28,832 nucleotides of DNA from Hungateiclostridiaceae bacterium UBA1305 (GCA_002307275.1 DBTX01000059.1:1-28832); one strand, 5' to 3'. Positions 1 through 6,818 are shown, counted from the stretch's first letter. The notes: a model not told the origin generated them from the letters alone. A program made the numbers and translations.

Positions 1-16
1 CAATAAGCGTTATTTC
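1..16 (-). CDS. sigK: sigK, C-terminal part (only its first codons are in the window)
   Basis: Read on the minus strand from 16 to 2, the codons are GAA ATA ACG CTT ATT, giving E-I-T-L-I. They follow directly on the GVDREGN of the other sigK part once the element is removed. SigK proteins continue GNEISLIDVL at this point, so the match supports sigK continuing beyond the left edge of the window. It has no start of its own here and is silent until recombination. Confidence 0.85.
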
Positions 17-41
17 GTTCCCCTCCGCATGGTGTACACAC
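15..41. other. attL of the skin-like element
   Basis: Positions 15-25 are the shared 11-bp core region. Positions 27-41 (GCATGGTGTACACAC) are the inner arm. Its reverse complement matches the inner arm at the other end (6363-6377) with one mismatch. On the excised circle the two arms would face each other symmetrically about positions 15-16 / 6388-6389 (dinucleotide TC), which is the predicted strand-exchange centre. The exact crossover base is inferred, since any point in the 11-bp repeat gives the same product. Confidence 0.8.
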
Positions 42-166
42 CTTCAAAGGCTTATTTTATCAGGGTTCTGGGCTGCACTCGAATGAAGAAATCATCATCA
101 TTTTGATCTTTTGTCTTGTAATACTCCACTTTTTCTATGATACTCTTCAATAAATCGTTCTTTTCA
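27..166. repeat. 140-bp direct repeat, left copy
   Basis: This segment aligns without gaps to 721-860, always 694 bp apart. Positions 51-166 and 745-860 differ at only about ten bases and encode the last 37-38 codons of the recombinase. Positions 27-50, including the inner att arm, are less similar but still clearly related (GCAT...GT.TACA). The similarity stops abruptly after 166. It looks like the left end of the element is present twice. Confidence 0.85.
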
Positions 167-219
167 TGTATTCTCCCAGGGTCTTGGGCGTTATAACTGG
201 AAGGAGGAATTAAAAACAT
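52..219 (-). pseudogene. truncated second recombinase 3' end
   Basis: The minus-strand frame ending with TAA at 52-54 encodes EKNDLLKSIIEKVEYYK, then a DDDFFIRVQPRTLIK end. This is nearly identical to the C-terminus of the complete serine recombinase at 746-2263 (VRVQ/TLIR ending). Upstream of residue EKND the sequence no longer resembles the recombinase, except a possible YN. The frame runs back only to an ATG at 217-219 just after a stop. The catalytic, recombinase and zinc-ribbon domains are all missing, so no recombinase activity is possible. It is best read as the relic of an older recombinase copy lying right beside attL. Confidence 0.8.
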
Positions 220-234
220 CTCTCGTTTAATGGT

Positions 235-420
235 TTAAGGTGTATTATTATGATTCACTTTCTTTTCAACAATGAAAAGCCTGAAATTCAATTTGTTTTG
301 CTCCAGATCCATAGTAGACATATCCTTTTGTATATTTTTTATACTGAAAGAATTATGTATTAATAGAAATACTACAAGTACTAATAAAAAAATGCATGTA
401 ATTGCAACAATTATTTCCAT
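235..420 (-). CDS. small single-pass membrane protein, function unknown
   Basis: The ORF is 61 aa from an ATG at 418-420, with AGAAGG about 8 nt upstream. A GTG three codons earlier is possible but too close to that site. Residues 2-22 (EIIVAITCIFLLVLVVFLLIH) form one strong transmembrane helix. A basic and polar tail of about 38 residues follows, with weak coiled-coil character (SIKNIQKDMSTMDLEQNKLNFRLF split by charged residues). It sits between the 140-bp direct repeats, downstream of and co-oriented with the recombinase. No family is recognised. The plus-strand frame across the same DNA lacks a ribosome site, so the minus strand is preferred. It could be a phage-like small membrane protein such as a holin or immunity factor, but nothing proves that. 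Confidence 0.5.
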   Translation of the reverse strand: MEIIVAITCIFLLVLVVFLLIHNSFSIKNIQKDMSTMDLEQNKLNFRLFIVEKKVNHNNTP

Positions 421-745
421 TTCAAACACCTTCTTAGGAATATTTTACATTACTGTAATCTATCTATATATTATCATTTAAACATAGTTGATTTAATAGA
501 CCGATAGCCCTATTATGGTAAACTATGGTCCTATTTTTTATTATTTCATGGATCAAATTTATAGGATAATAGAACTAGTGACTATGTAAAATGGAATAAT
601 TTACATTGAATTAATACCAGAAAATTTTTATGTATGCCTGTTGGTTATAATTAACAGGATGGCTTAGCAAATATTCGTATTGTTTAGGAAAGTATTTTCA
701 CTGGAACATTATCATAAAAAGCATCAGGTATACATCATGAAAGCC
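421..745. other. AT-rich intergenic region, no gene seen
   Basis: No open frame with a ribosome binding site was found on either strand. The last 25 bases (721-745) belong to the right copy of the 140-bp direct repeat and include a degenerate att arm. A short palindrome, CCTTAT-CTT-ATAAGG (744-758), overlaps the recombinase stop codon. It is not followed by a clear T tract on the minus strand, so termination there is uncertain. Confidence 0.5.
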
Positions 746-860
746 TTATCTTATAAGGGTTTTGGGTTGCACTCGAATGAAGAAATCATCATCTTTTTGA
801 TCTTTGGTCTTATAATACTCTACTTTTTCTATAACACTCTTCAATAAATCGTTCTTTTCA
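721..860. repeat. 140-bp direct repeat, right copy
   Basis: This is the partner of 27-166 at a constant offset of 694 bp. It begins with GCATCAGGTATACATCA, a degraded version of the attL inner arm (GCATGGTGTACACAC), and continues through the last codons of the intact recombinase. Recombination between the copies would delete the small membrane ORF. Confidence 0.8.
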
Positions 861-2263
861 ACCACATCATCAATGGTGTTATATACGGAAAGGACCTTCT
901 CAATGGCAGGGAACAAAACATTCGTGGCATTCAGCTGATCGCTTTCTTTCTTGATCCCGGCTTTTGTCTGTTCAATGCTCTCCAGCGTCTCATCGATCCT
1001 TTTGGAGACGTCCCGGGATCTCTCCAGGAACACATCCGTTGAATACTCGTCTCTTTCGAACAGATCATATATTTTTATTTTCTGCTTGTTCAAACCATCA
1101 AGCTCTTTGACAAGCTGCTCAAGGTTCTTCTGATATGCTACGAGTGTACCATCGTCTTTTTTCACGTCAACAGCTTCAGGATGTGCAATCATATCTGCCA
1201 GGATACTTAAAATTTGATTTTCTATATGATCAAACCTGGAACTCTTATTGTCGCAGTATTCACAGATAACGTGAGCACCGCCATGAGAATATGGCCGCCG
1301 TTTCATTTTGTGGCCGCATTGTTTGCAAACCAGCAGGCCGGCAAGGGGATTCGTCATACCGTTGGTAATCTGATAGGGGACATGGTATTTCCCTGACAGA
1401 ATCTGCTGGGCTTTTTCAAAAGTAGCCTCATCGATCAGAGCCGGGTGGCGTCCTTCGGATACGATCCATTCCGATTTATCCCTGGTGTATATGTCTTTTG
1501 ATTTCCCTGGTGTAGTAGACTTCCGGATGCATTTCTTCTTCCAGACCAGTTTGCCGATATAGACCTGGTTCTTTATCATGTTGGTAATCATGGTGCGCTC
1601 CCACTGTTTATCCCAGTATGACTTGACACCCATTTCATTAAGCTTTTTAGCAATCTTTGAGCAACCCATGCCCTGATTTGCATACATATCGAATATGAGC
1701 TTTATGATTGGCGCCTGTTCCGGATGAGGTGCAAGTGTCCGATAATGCTTTCCATCTTCAATGACATAACCATATGGGGGATAGGTGGAAATATAATTTC
1801 CTTCATGAATGGATCTGATTCTTCCACCCTGAAGACGCTTACGGATCATCTTGTATTCCTTACGCCCCATGAAGCTCTCAAATTCGGCGTATTCTTCGTC
1901 AAATTCATTATTAAGGTCATATTGCTTCTCTGGAGTAAAAATCCGCGTATTCGACCGTTTTAGCGTTTTCAGAATGAGTCCCTGATCTTCCAGGTCACCA
2001 CGACCAAGACGATAGAGATCCATTACCAGAACTGCATCATATAAACCTTTTTCGATGTCCTTCAGGAGCTGCAGCATTGCCGGTCGGTGAATGATACTTT
2101 CTCCGGATTCCAATTCTTCATATATCTCAACTATGTTGAGTTTCTTTTCGCTGGCATACTTTAATAGAGCCTTACGATGGCGGGCAAGTGTTTCACCTTT
2201 GCCGATCTCCTTCTCCAGCTCTTCATCAGCTCTTGATTTTCTTAAGTAAATGCAAGTATTCAT
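746..2263 (-). CDS. large serine recombinase, SpoIVCA-like (sigK element excisionase)
   Basis: Function inferred: site-specific excision of the element so that the two parts of sigK join in the mother cell. The protein is 505 aa. The N-terminal resolvase fold begins MNTCIYLRKSRAD, so Ser10 in the Y-x-R-K-S motif is the predicted nucleophile, and the VMDLYRLGRG stretch carries the conserved arginines. A recombinase domain follows (around YPPYGYVI ... IFDMYANQGMGCSKIAKKLN). Then come a zinc ribbon (CKQC ... CEYC) and a long C-terminal coiled-coil segment, as in other large serine recombinases. It is transcribed in the same direction as sigK, as expected for SpoIVCA. The Shine-Dalgarno is weak. 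A CATAAAATA at 2293-2301 (minus strand) resembles a sigma-E/sigma-K -10 element, but no convincing -35 was found. It is intact, unlike the remnant at 52-219. Confidence 0.93.
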   Translation of the reverse strand: MNTCIYLRKSRADEELEKEIGKGETLARHRKALLKYASEKKLNIVEIYEELESGESIIHRPAMLQLLKDIEKGLYDAVLVMDLYRLGRGDLEDQGLILKTLKRSNTRIFTPEKQYDLNNEFDEEYAEFESFMGRKEYKMIRKRLQGGRIRSIHEGNYISTYPPYGYVIEDGKHYRTLAPHPEQAPIIKLIFDMYANQGMGCSKIAKKLNEMGVKSYWDKQWERTMITNMIKNQVYIGKLVWKKKCIRKSTTPGKSKDIYTRDKSEWIVSEGRHPALIDEATFEKAQQILSGKYHVPYQITNGMTNPLAGLLVCKQCGHKMKRRPYSHGGAHVICEYCDNKSSRFDHIENQILSILADMIAHPEAVDVKKDDGTLVAYQKNLEQLVKELDGLNKQKIKIYDLFERDEYSTDVFLERSRDVSKRIDETLESIEQTKAGIKKESDQLNATNVLFPAIEKVLSVYNTIDDVVEKNDLLKSVIEKVEYYKTKDQKDDDFFIRVQPKTLIR

Positions 2264-2331
2264 AAAAGCACCATATACTATTTTGCAGTGATTATTTTAT
2301 GTATCTAAAAACTCTGATAAGCTAAGCAAAT

Positions 2332-2356
2332 GTTGATGATATTCCTTATCATCAAC
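2332..2356. promoter_or_regulatory. perfect 10-bp palindrome upstream of the recombinase
   Basis: GTTGATGATA and TATCATCAAC form a perfect inverted repeat around a 5-nt centre (TTCCT). It lies between the divergent recombinase and mini-HTH genes, about 70 bp upstream of the recombinase start. No T tract follows on either side, so an operator is more likely than a terminator. The neighbouring HTH protein is the obvious candidate ligand. That is inference. Confidence 0.5.
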
Positions 2357-2498
2357 TTTAATACTTAATAATACTCTTACCTAACACATATTATTAGTTC
2401 TATTTATGATTAATGATTTTACTATTTTAATCAATTTTTACTTTTGATTTAGGTGCTATTCGTTTCTCTTTTGGATTTTTAATAATGTCAAGGCTCGA

Positions 2499-2663
2499 AT
2501 GGCAGAAATACCAATGACACGCGGTAAGCTTGCTGAAAAATCAAAGGTTAGCTACTCTCACCTGAAAAACCTGCCGGACGGCAGGCGCAGGTGGAATGAA
2601 GACACAAAAGCCAAGGCCAGCAAGGCGCTCAACATTGTGACGGAATATAAATGCGTTTCATGA
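2499..2663 (+). CDS. mini helix-turn-helix protein (XRE/Cro-like), possibly decayed 5' end
   Basis: From the ATG at 2499 this encodes 54 aa. The stretch TRGKLAEKSKVSYSHLKN, followed by DTKAKASKALNI, reads like helices 2-5 of a Cro/CI-type DNA-binding fold (ELAEKtGvs.s.lsri ... LkkIAkALni). The frame stays open upstream to 2448, and the residues before the ATG (FNNVKAR) look like the missing first helix, so the true product may begin at a non-standard codon, or the start may have mutated. No good ribosome site is visible before 2499. It lies divergent from the recombinase across a palindrome. Possible roles are regulator of the recombinase or recombination directionality factor. Confidence 0.5.
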   Translation: MAEIPMTRGKLAEKSKVSYSHLKNLPDGRRRWNEDTKAKASKALNIVTEYKCVS

Positions 2664-2713
2664 ATAGGACAATTTTCAATTGAAATATGATGTATAGGGG
2701 AGGTCGATAATGA

Positions 2714-2908
2714 ATGCCAATACACCCGATCATGGGGGAATATGACGAGATGAGGAAAATAGGCAATACGACGGTTTTCATCCTTTATCCCAGGATCAGT
2801 GAGGAAGAGAACGAGCGGAGACAACAGGAAATCAACGAGGTTTGCGGCAGGGTCCTGCGCAATCAGGCACTCCGGGATAGGAAAAGGGCTGAGGAAGCAA
2901 GCAAATGA
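2714..2908 (+). CDS. 64-aa charged protein of the skin-like element
   Basis: The ORF has an ATG at 2714 with GGGGAGG at 2697-2703 about 10 nt upstream, a strong ribosome site. An ATG at 2710 opens only an 11-codon frame. The product is soluble, with a short N-terminal beta-like part (NTTVFILYPRIS) and a long, highly charged helix rich in E, R, Q and K. It follows the mini-HTH gene by 50 bp on the same strand. I do not recognise the family. Size, charge and place next to the recombinase make it, like the mini-HTH, a candidate directionality factor, by analogy with the small factor CD1234 encoded in the C. difficile skin element. No sequence match to CD1234 is claimed. Confidence 0.55.
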   Translation: MPIHPIMGEYDEMRKIGNTTVFILYPRISEEENERRQQEINEVCGRVLRNQALRDRKRAEEASK

Positions 2909-3057
2909 TGAGTCAGGGGGTTACCCCTTTATATAGATGGGACAAGCTTTGATAACTTCAAAGCTGAATCCTGTAAAGAAGAGCAGTATTAGGTGGTGAA
3001 ATATAGGAAAATGAAGGTGTGAAATTTGTTTATAGTATATGCGGTTGCATTGACCAT

Positions 3058-3103
3058 CGCCAGCTTGACCATATATCATAGATGAGATATGGTCAAGCTG
3101 GCG
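3058..3103. terminator. long near-perfect hairpin between convergent genes
   Basis: CGCCAGCTTGACCATAT (3058-3074) and its exact reverse complement (3087-3103) form a 17-bp stem. Four further pairs inside, after one mismatch, extend it to almost the whole loop. It lies between the 64-aa gene (plus) and the broken gene at 3133-3608 (minus), where a shared two-way terminator would be expected. There is no T tract on either side, so it may instead be a protein site or a relic of a small mobile palindrome. Confidence 0.5.
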
Positions 3104-3132
3104 GTTTGGTGAGCTGGGGCTCCGGTATATTA

Positions 3133-3608
3133 TCATGATAGTGATTCCAATAATGGTTTTAGTATCAATGATAAAGCAGTTATGGCGATAAGAGCAGTTA
3201 GTAAAAATAACAGGATGCGTAAAATGAACTGCCCCAAATAAGCACTGATAGCTATAACATATTGCCGCCGGAATTGATACTGTTCATGTCCAATGCGGTA
3301 ATAGATACTTCTTTTAGGTAAATTGAGATTCCACTTTAATTTGTCATAATAGTGGTCAATGTGAACACAAAGATTATCGTAAGTTGTTTGATATTCCTTG
3401 CCTTCGATAACTTGTGTACAGAAGAACGATCCATTGTCAATGAGGGCAGGGTGACAAAGGATGTACTTATCTTTGATTATTACAGAATCAACTCAGCAAA
3501 TGCTTTTGCATCCTCTTGAGATAATTTTTTGTACAGCTTAGATTCTATGTTCATAAATAGCAGACCATATACTGATCTCAGCTGCTCTTCATAAAGTGTT
3601 GAGAACCG
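3133..3608 (-). pseudogene. frameshifted membrane-protein gene
   Basis: Two minus-strand frames together read as one protein. The first (3608 to about 3485) contains LYEEQLRSVYGLLF and MNIESKLYKKLSQEDAKAF, then a stop. The second (about 3500 to the TGA at 3133-3135) continues KDKYILCHPALIDNGSFF, HYYDKLKWNLNLPKRS and then a hydrophobic segment (QFILRILLFLLTALIAITAL). The join needs a one-base shift near 3485-3500, and the downstream frame has no usable start. The C-terminal transmembrane helix suggests a tail-anchored or single-pass protein of roughly 155 residues. The family is not recognised. A sequencing error could also explain the break. Confidence 0.55.
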
Positions 3609-3654
3609 CTATAGTAGTAATGCAGCAAAAACGTTAAATCAATTTTGCCTCATT

Positions 3655-5331
3655 TCATACTTGCTTGCATGGTAATAGCAGCATGCAGTGTTTTATTTCA
3701 AACTCACCCTTTTTCTTTTTCATATTCTCGAAAAATTCTGGATAAACTGTAAAACATATTTCGTTGATTTCTCGAAAGCTTTCTTTATTTTGATAATCGG
3801 ATAATGTAAATTGTGATGATTCAAACTCATCTGTTAGTTTAACTATTTCATCAATTATTAATCTTTTGTTCTTGTCTTTAATCTCGAGTCTTATTTTAGA
3901 TAATCCTTCTCCTCTTATCATAACTTCGAATACATAATTTGATACATAATAATCTTCCAAGTTCAAATATGGTTCTTCAAATAGCAACAATGCCATAGTA
4001 TATGAAGGGGATTGATTTTCATTAAGATTGACACTTGCATAAAGTGTATCATTTTCAGTTATATGTAAATCAATTCCTTCCTCATTTATCGGTTTTGCAT
4101 CAAGCAGGCTAAAAGACGGTAAAACGCTTGTTATAGCGATTTGCTCTTGTGCATCTTTCATCTCTTCCATCTGGATCATCTTACAATCTTCTATTGTAAA
4201 CTCTCCTTGGAGCTTTGCATTATTGAGGAAATCAGGGAAAACCGTAAAACATATTTCATTAATCTCCCTAAAGCTTTTTTTATTATAAAAATTAATGTAC
4301 TCATAAATATGAAGTTGTTCCAGTTCAAATTTATCCGTTATTTTAACGATTTTACTAATCAATATTTTTTTGTCTTTACTCTTAACTTCCAGCTTTATTT
4401 GGTCCAATCCTTTTCCCTTTATTAAGAATTCAAACACATGATAATTTTCCCAGATCAAGTATGGTTCTTCGAACAATAACAATGCCATTGTAAAGGGAGG
4501 TAAATGTTTTTTATTAAAATGGATATCAGCATGAAGGGAAGCTTTCTTGTCTTTATATAAAGTTATTGCTTCGGCATTTATAGGTATAGCATCAAACAAA
4601 TTGATTGGATTCTTATTATCTGTATTTTGACGTATACGATTGTTACCTGCCATTTCGTGTTCTTTCTTAACAGAATATCTTTGCCCAAAGAAATTATCTG
4701 TATATGAAATATAAGATACCAAAAAAATACTATCATTAGTTGTTTTTTTGAGCAAAATTGTATTTAGATCGTCTATCCTAAATTTGACAGTAACTTTAGT
4801 CTTTTTCGGTAGTGCTGCATATTTTTTTGGTTCATCAATCTTATGAGCTTCTTCCATTGTATTGCTATTTTTAACTTTAATATGCCACATTAAAGCTATA
4901 TCTAAATCATATATCTCCGATCCTGTGTTCTCAATGCGTATACATATGTATTTATTTTTGTCGTTTTCATTTTCCTCAATAATTACATCCTTGCTGACCA
5001 CTACATTCTTTGTTCTCTTAAAAGAAATAGTGGTTATGTATGCTGTTAATACGCTTATAATGAAGACACCAATAAGTGCAAGTATGTACAGCATTATTGG
5101 GGGAACTTGTTCACGGGTCAAATCACTGCCATACCCGATAGTATATAAAAATATTTCAAGAAATCTATTTGACTCTGGGAAACCGATTTGAAAGATTGAT
5201 AATAATGCAGAAATGCAAGGTGAAATCAATAGCAAAATGAAAAGAGTAAGAAGAATAGCACCAACATATCGCAAAAATCGGCTTTTAATGAAATTAATTA
5301 GGCTCCGCATACTAATAAACAGGTTTCTCAT
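3655..5331 (-). CDS. two-TM potassium-channel-like protein with duplicated C-terminal beta domains
   Basis: The ATG at 5329-5331 has AAGGAGG 7 nt upstream; a start 20 codons earlier has no such site. The protein is 558 aa. Residues 24-47 are TM1. Residues 54-70 are a pore loop with TIGYGS at 64-69, which is the potassium-channel selectivity signature TIGYG with the usual following D replaced by S. Residues 78-103 are TM2. Residues 105-225 (VVVSKDVII ... YICIRIENTGSEIYDLDIALMW) look like the cytoplasmic beta-sandwich of inward-rectifier channels. Then come two tandem copies of one domain, at about 244-386 and 406-551. Both contain TMALLLFEEPYL and SFREINEICFTV and end in a G-EF-I strand, reminiscent of carbohydrate-binding-type jelly rolls. 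Inference: a ligand-gated cation channel in the inner membrane. The ligand and role are unknown. Confidence 0.7.
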   Translation of the reverse strand: MRNLFISMRSLINFIKSRFLRYVGAILLTLFILLLISPCISALLSIFQIGFPESNRFLEIFLYTIGYGSDLTREQVPPIMLYILALIGVFIISVLTAYITTISFKRTKNVVVSKDVIIEENENDKNKYICIRIENTGSEIYDLDIALMWHIKVKNSNTMEEAHKIDEPKKYAALPKKTKVTVKFRIDDLNTILLKKTTNDSIFLVSYISYTDNFFGQRYSVKKEHEMAGNNRIRQNTDNKNPINLFDAIPINAEAITLYKDKKASLHADIHFNKKHLPPFTMALLLFEEPYLIWENYHVFEFLIKGKGLDQIKLEVKSKDKKILISKIVKITDKFELEQLHIYEYINFYNKKSFREINEICFTVFPDFLNNAKLQGEFTIEDCKMIQMEEMKDAQEQIAITSVLPSFSLLDAKPINEEGIDLHITENDTLYASVNLNENQSPSYTMALLLFEEPYLNLEDYYVSNYVFEVMIRGEGLSKIRLEIKDKNKRLIIDEIVKLTDEFESSQFTLSDYQNKESFREINEICFTVYPEFFENMKKKKGEFEIKHCMLLLPCKQV

Positions 5332-5710
5332 AATGCCTCCTTCAACAAACTCTAAAATTTTCCGATTTGTTTGAGCCTGGGTATAGCACAAGAGTTACGC
5401 CTAAGTAGAAAATAGTAGGTTAGTTAGGAGAGATGCTCCGTAAAAGTCAACTTTAGAAGAAAACTACTATTATATAAATCCAATGGTATATTGTGTTAAG
5501 GAATAAGTCAATCATGTATAACAAATAATTAACCAAGATATTTTTTGGATAATGCATATTCTTAAGTAAACTATATTTCTTAAAACTAAAATGTATTGCG
5601 ATTTAAGGTTAAGTAGTTTCTCCAAAAGAAGTTTCAGGTATGATATGACCTAGCCTAGGGTTAAGTGTATAATGTGAAAAATTGATAACATAAATCTTGA
5701 GGTAACAATA
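5332..5710. other. AT-rich divergent intergenic region
   Basis: This stretch separates the channel-like gene (minus) from the GNAT-like gene (plus). It contains the promoter proposed for the latter (5645-5673), overlapped by the palindrome CCTAGCCTAGG (5649-5659). No ORF, RNA structure or repeat stood out in 5400-5640. Confidence 0.5.
5645..5673 (+). promoter_or_regulatory. sigma-A-like promoter for the GNAT-like gene
   Basis: A perfect -10 TATAAT (5668-5673) is preceded, 17 bp away, by ATGACC (5645-5650), a four-of-six match to TTGACA. The palindrome CCTAGCCTAGG (5649-5659) lies in the spacer and could be an operator. Confidence 0.5.
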
Positions 5711-6352
5711 TTGGATAAAAAATATTTAAAGCTTAAAGCACATATAAACATAATTGAATCGCCATTAATAGATTTTGCTGATGATGATTGGTTCCTACGG
5801 CAAGAACCTCAAGACTTATATATGAGAGAAATTATTCTTGATATTTACCTGTCTGATTTTAATTTGGAAAATGATAAAGTGAAAAATAAGAAAGTTGGGG
5901 TTTTATCAGGTATATTTATAGATTTAGTAAGTGCTGAAATCTATGGTGAGAATATTGCAGATATATTTGATAGTCATTCTCAAGAAACACTTGACTTGTA
6001 TGAAGCAGTTTTCATGGATAAAGAAAATAATGATAAAATGATTGGGATTGGATATAATATCTTTTATATTCAGTCACTGTATATAGAAAATAAATATAGA
6101 AATTTAGGGATCGGTAGGGAGACACTTCATCAGTTATCGTTAGTTATTGAATATATTCTTAAATTCGAGATTGGATGTATAGTAGTATTGCCTAAACTAC
6201 TTGTAAAAGAGAAAGATGATACCGAAATAATTGAAAAAGAATATAAGAAACTGTACCAAACTATACGTAAATTCTTTATTAATAGTAGCTTTAGGTCCGT
6301 ATCAGGCACAAACTATTTATATCGGAATACCGAGTATAAAAGATCTCAATAA
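5711..6352 (+). CDS. GNAT-like acetyltransferase, substrate unknown
   Basis: The start is TTG with GAGGT about 8 nt upstream; there is no in-frame ATG nearby. The protein is 213 aa. The segment IQSLYIENKYRNLGIGRETL (119-138) matches motif A of GCN5-related N-acetyltransferases. A beta strand leads to R130-N-L-G-I-G135, the R/Q-x-x-G-x-G/A loop that binds the acetyl-CoA pyrophosphate, and then helix 3. An acidic N-terminal part and a strand with GVLSGIFIDLVSAEIY would supply the remaining core. A late FF-SSFRSVSGTNYLY stretch resembles the C-terminal beta bulge. It is the first cargo gene next to attR. Its low GC content suggests the gene came with the element. It could modify a protein, toxin or small molecule, and the target cannot be told from sequence. 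Confidence 0.6.
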   Translation: MDKKYLKLKAHINIIESPLIDFADDDWFLRQEPQDLYMREIILDIYLSDFNLENDKVKNKKVGVLSGIFIDLVSAEIYGENIADIFDSHSQETLDLYEAVFMDKENNDKMIGIGYNIFYIQSLYIENKYRNLGIGRETLHQLSLVIEYILKFEIGCIVVLPKLLVKEKDDTEIIEKEYKKLYQTIRKFFINSSFRSVSGTNYLYRNTEYKRSQ

Positions 6353-6359
6353 AAATAAT

Positions 6360-6818
6360 TTAGTATGTACACCATGCCGATGGCAACTCGTTCCCCTCGC
6401 GGTCAACGCCAATTGGATCATGCAGTGATACCTCGCTCTGCAGCTTCTTTGCGGCTCTGATTTGCATCAGGATCTCATTTTCGATGCAGCGGGCTGCATA
6501 TGTGGCAAGTCTGGTGCCTTTTGACATGTCAAATGTTGATATGGCTTTTATCAGGCCGATTGTTCCAATGGAGATAAGATCGTCACAATCACTGCTGAAT
6601 GTGCTGTATTTTTTGACAATATGCGCAACAAGCCGCAGATTTCTTTCGATGAGTGTATTTTTTGCTTCATCATTACCGCCTTTGTATGCTTCTATATATT
6701 TCTGTTCTTCTTCTGTAGACAGTGGTTGGGGAAACGAATTTGTATTTGATACATAGCCTAGTTGAAAGAACACACTTCCGAGGACATCATTTACCAGTGT
6801 AAATAAGAAGTGCAACAA
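6360..6818 (-). CDS. sigK: RNA polymerase sigma-K factor, N-terminal part (interrupted)
   Basis: SigK directs late mother-cell transcription during sporulation. The frame shows FPQPLS, ERNLRLVAHIVKKY, DLISIGTIGLIKAI and KGTRLATYAARCIENEILM (sigma regions 1.2-2.4), then SLHDPIGVDREGNE. Seven foreign codons and a TAA inside the element end it. The start is uncertain. A GTG at 6827 overlaps the G-run, while TTG at 6816-6818 lies 8 nt after AGGGGG and gives 29 residues before the FPQPLS motif, close to B. subtilis. These residues are hydrophobic, like the pro-sequence that SpoIVFB removes, so the product is probably a pro-sigma-K. Without excision only regions up to 2.4 could be made, with no -35-binding region 4. 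Confidence 0.92.
   Translation of the reverse strand: MLHFLFTLVNDVLGSVFFQLGYVSNTNSFPQPLSTEEEQKYIEAYKGGNDEAKNTLIERNLRLVAHIVKKYSTFSSDCDDLISIGTIGLIKAISTFDMSKGTRLATYAARCIENEILMQIRAAKKLQSEVSLHDPIGVDREGNELPSAWCTY
6363..6398. other. attR of the skin-like element
   Basis: The 11-bp shared core TCGTTCCCCTC lies at 6388-6398. The inner arm GTATGTACACCATGC at 6363-6377 is the inverted partner of the attL arm at 27-41. The stop codon and the last foreign codons of the truncated sigK frame are read from this arm. Confidence 0.8.

Larger units (their letters stand above)
15..6398. mobile_element. skin-like sigK-intervening element (about 6.37 kb)
   Basis: Seen: an 11-bp direct repeat (TCGTTCCCCTC) at 15-25 and 6388-6398 brackets a segment containing a large serine recombinase gene. 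The flanks are the two parts of one sigK gene on the minus strand, and exact joining of the repeats recreates an uninterrupted SigK reading frame (GVDREGNE then ITLI). The excised circle would be 6,373 bp. Known: in Bacillus subtilis and Clostridioides difficile, sigK is split by a skin element that the serine recombinase SpoIVCA (or its homologue) removes in the mother cell. Inference: this is an independent element of that kind with its own cargo. Not shown by sequence alone: that excision happens, or when. The element is visibly more AT-rich than the housekeeping genes to its right. Confidence 0.93.

Noticed and set aside
272..481. Plus-strand frame of 69 codons opposite the small membrane ORF
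   Set aside because: It has no ribosome site and is antisense to a minus-strand ORF with AGAAGG at the right distance.
2921..3136. Minus-strand frame of 71 codons over the palindrome
   Set aside because: Its sequence is produced by the hairpin region and has no ribosome site; the neighbouring frame encodes the broken membrane protein.
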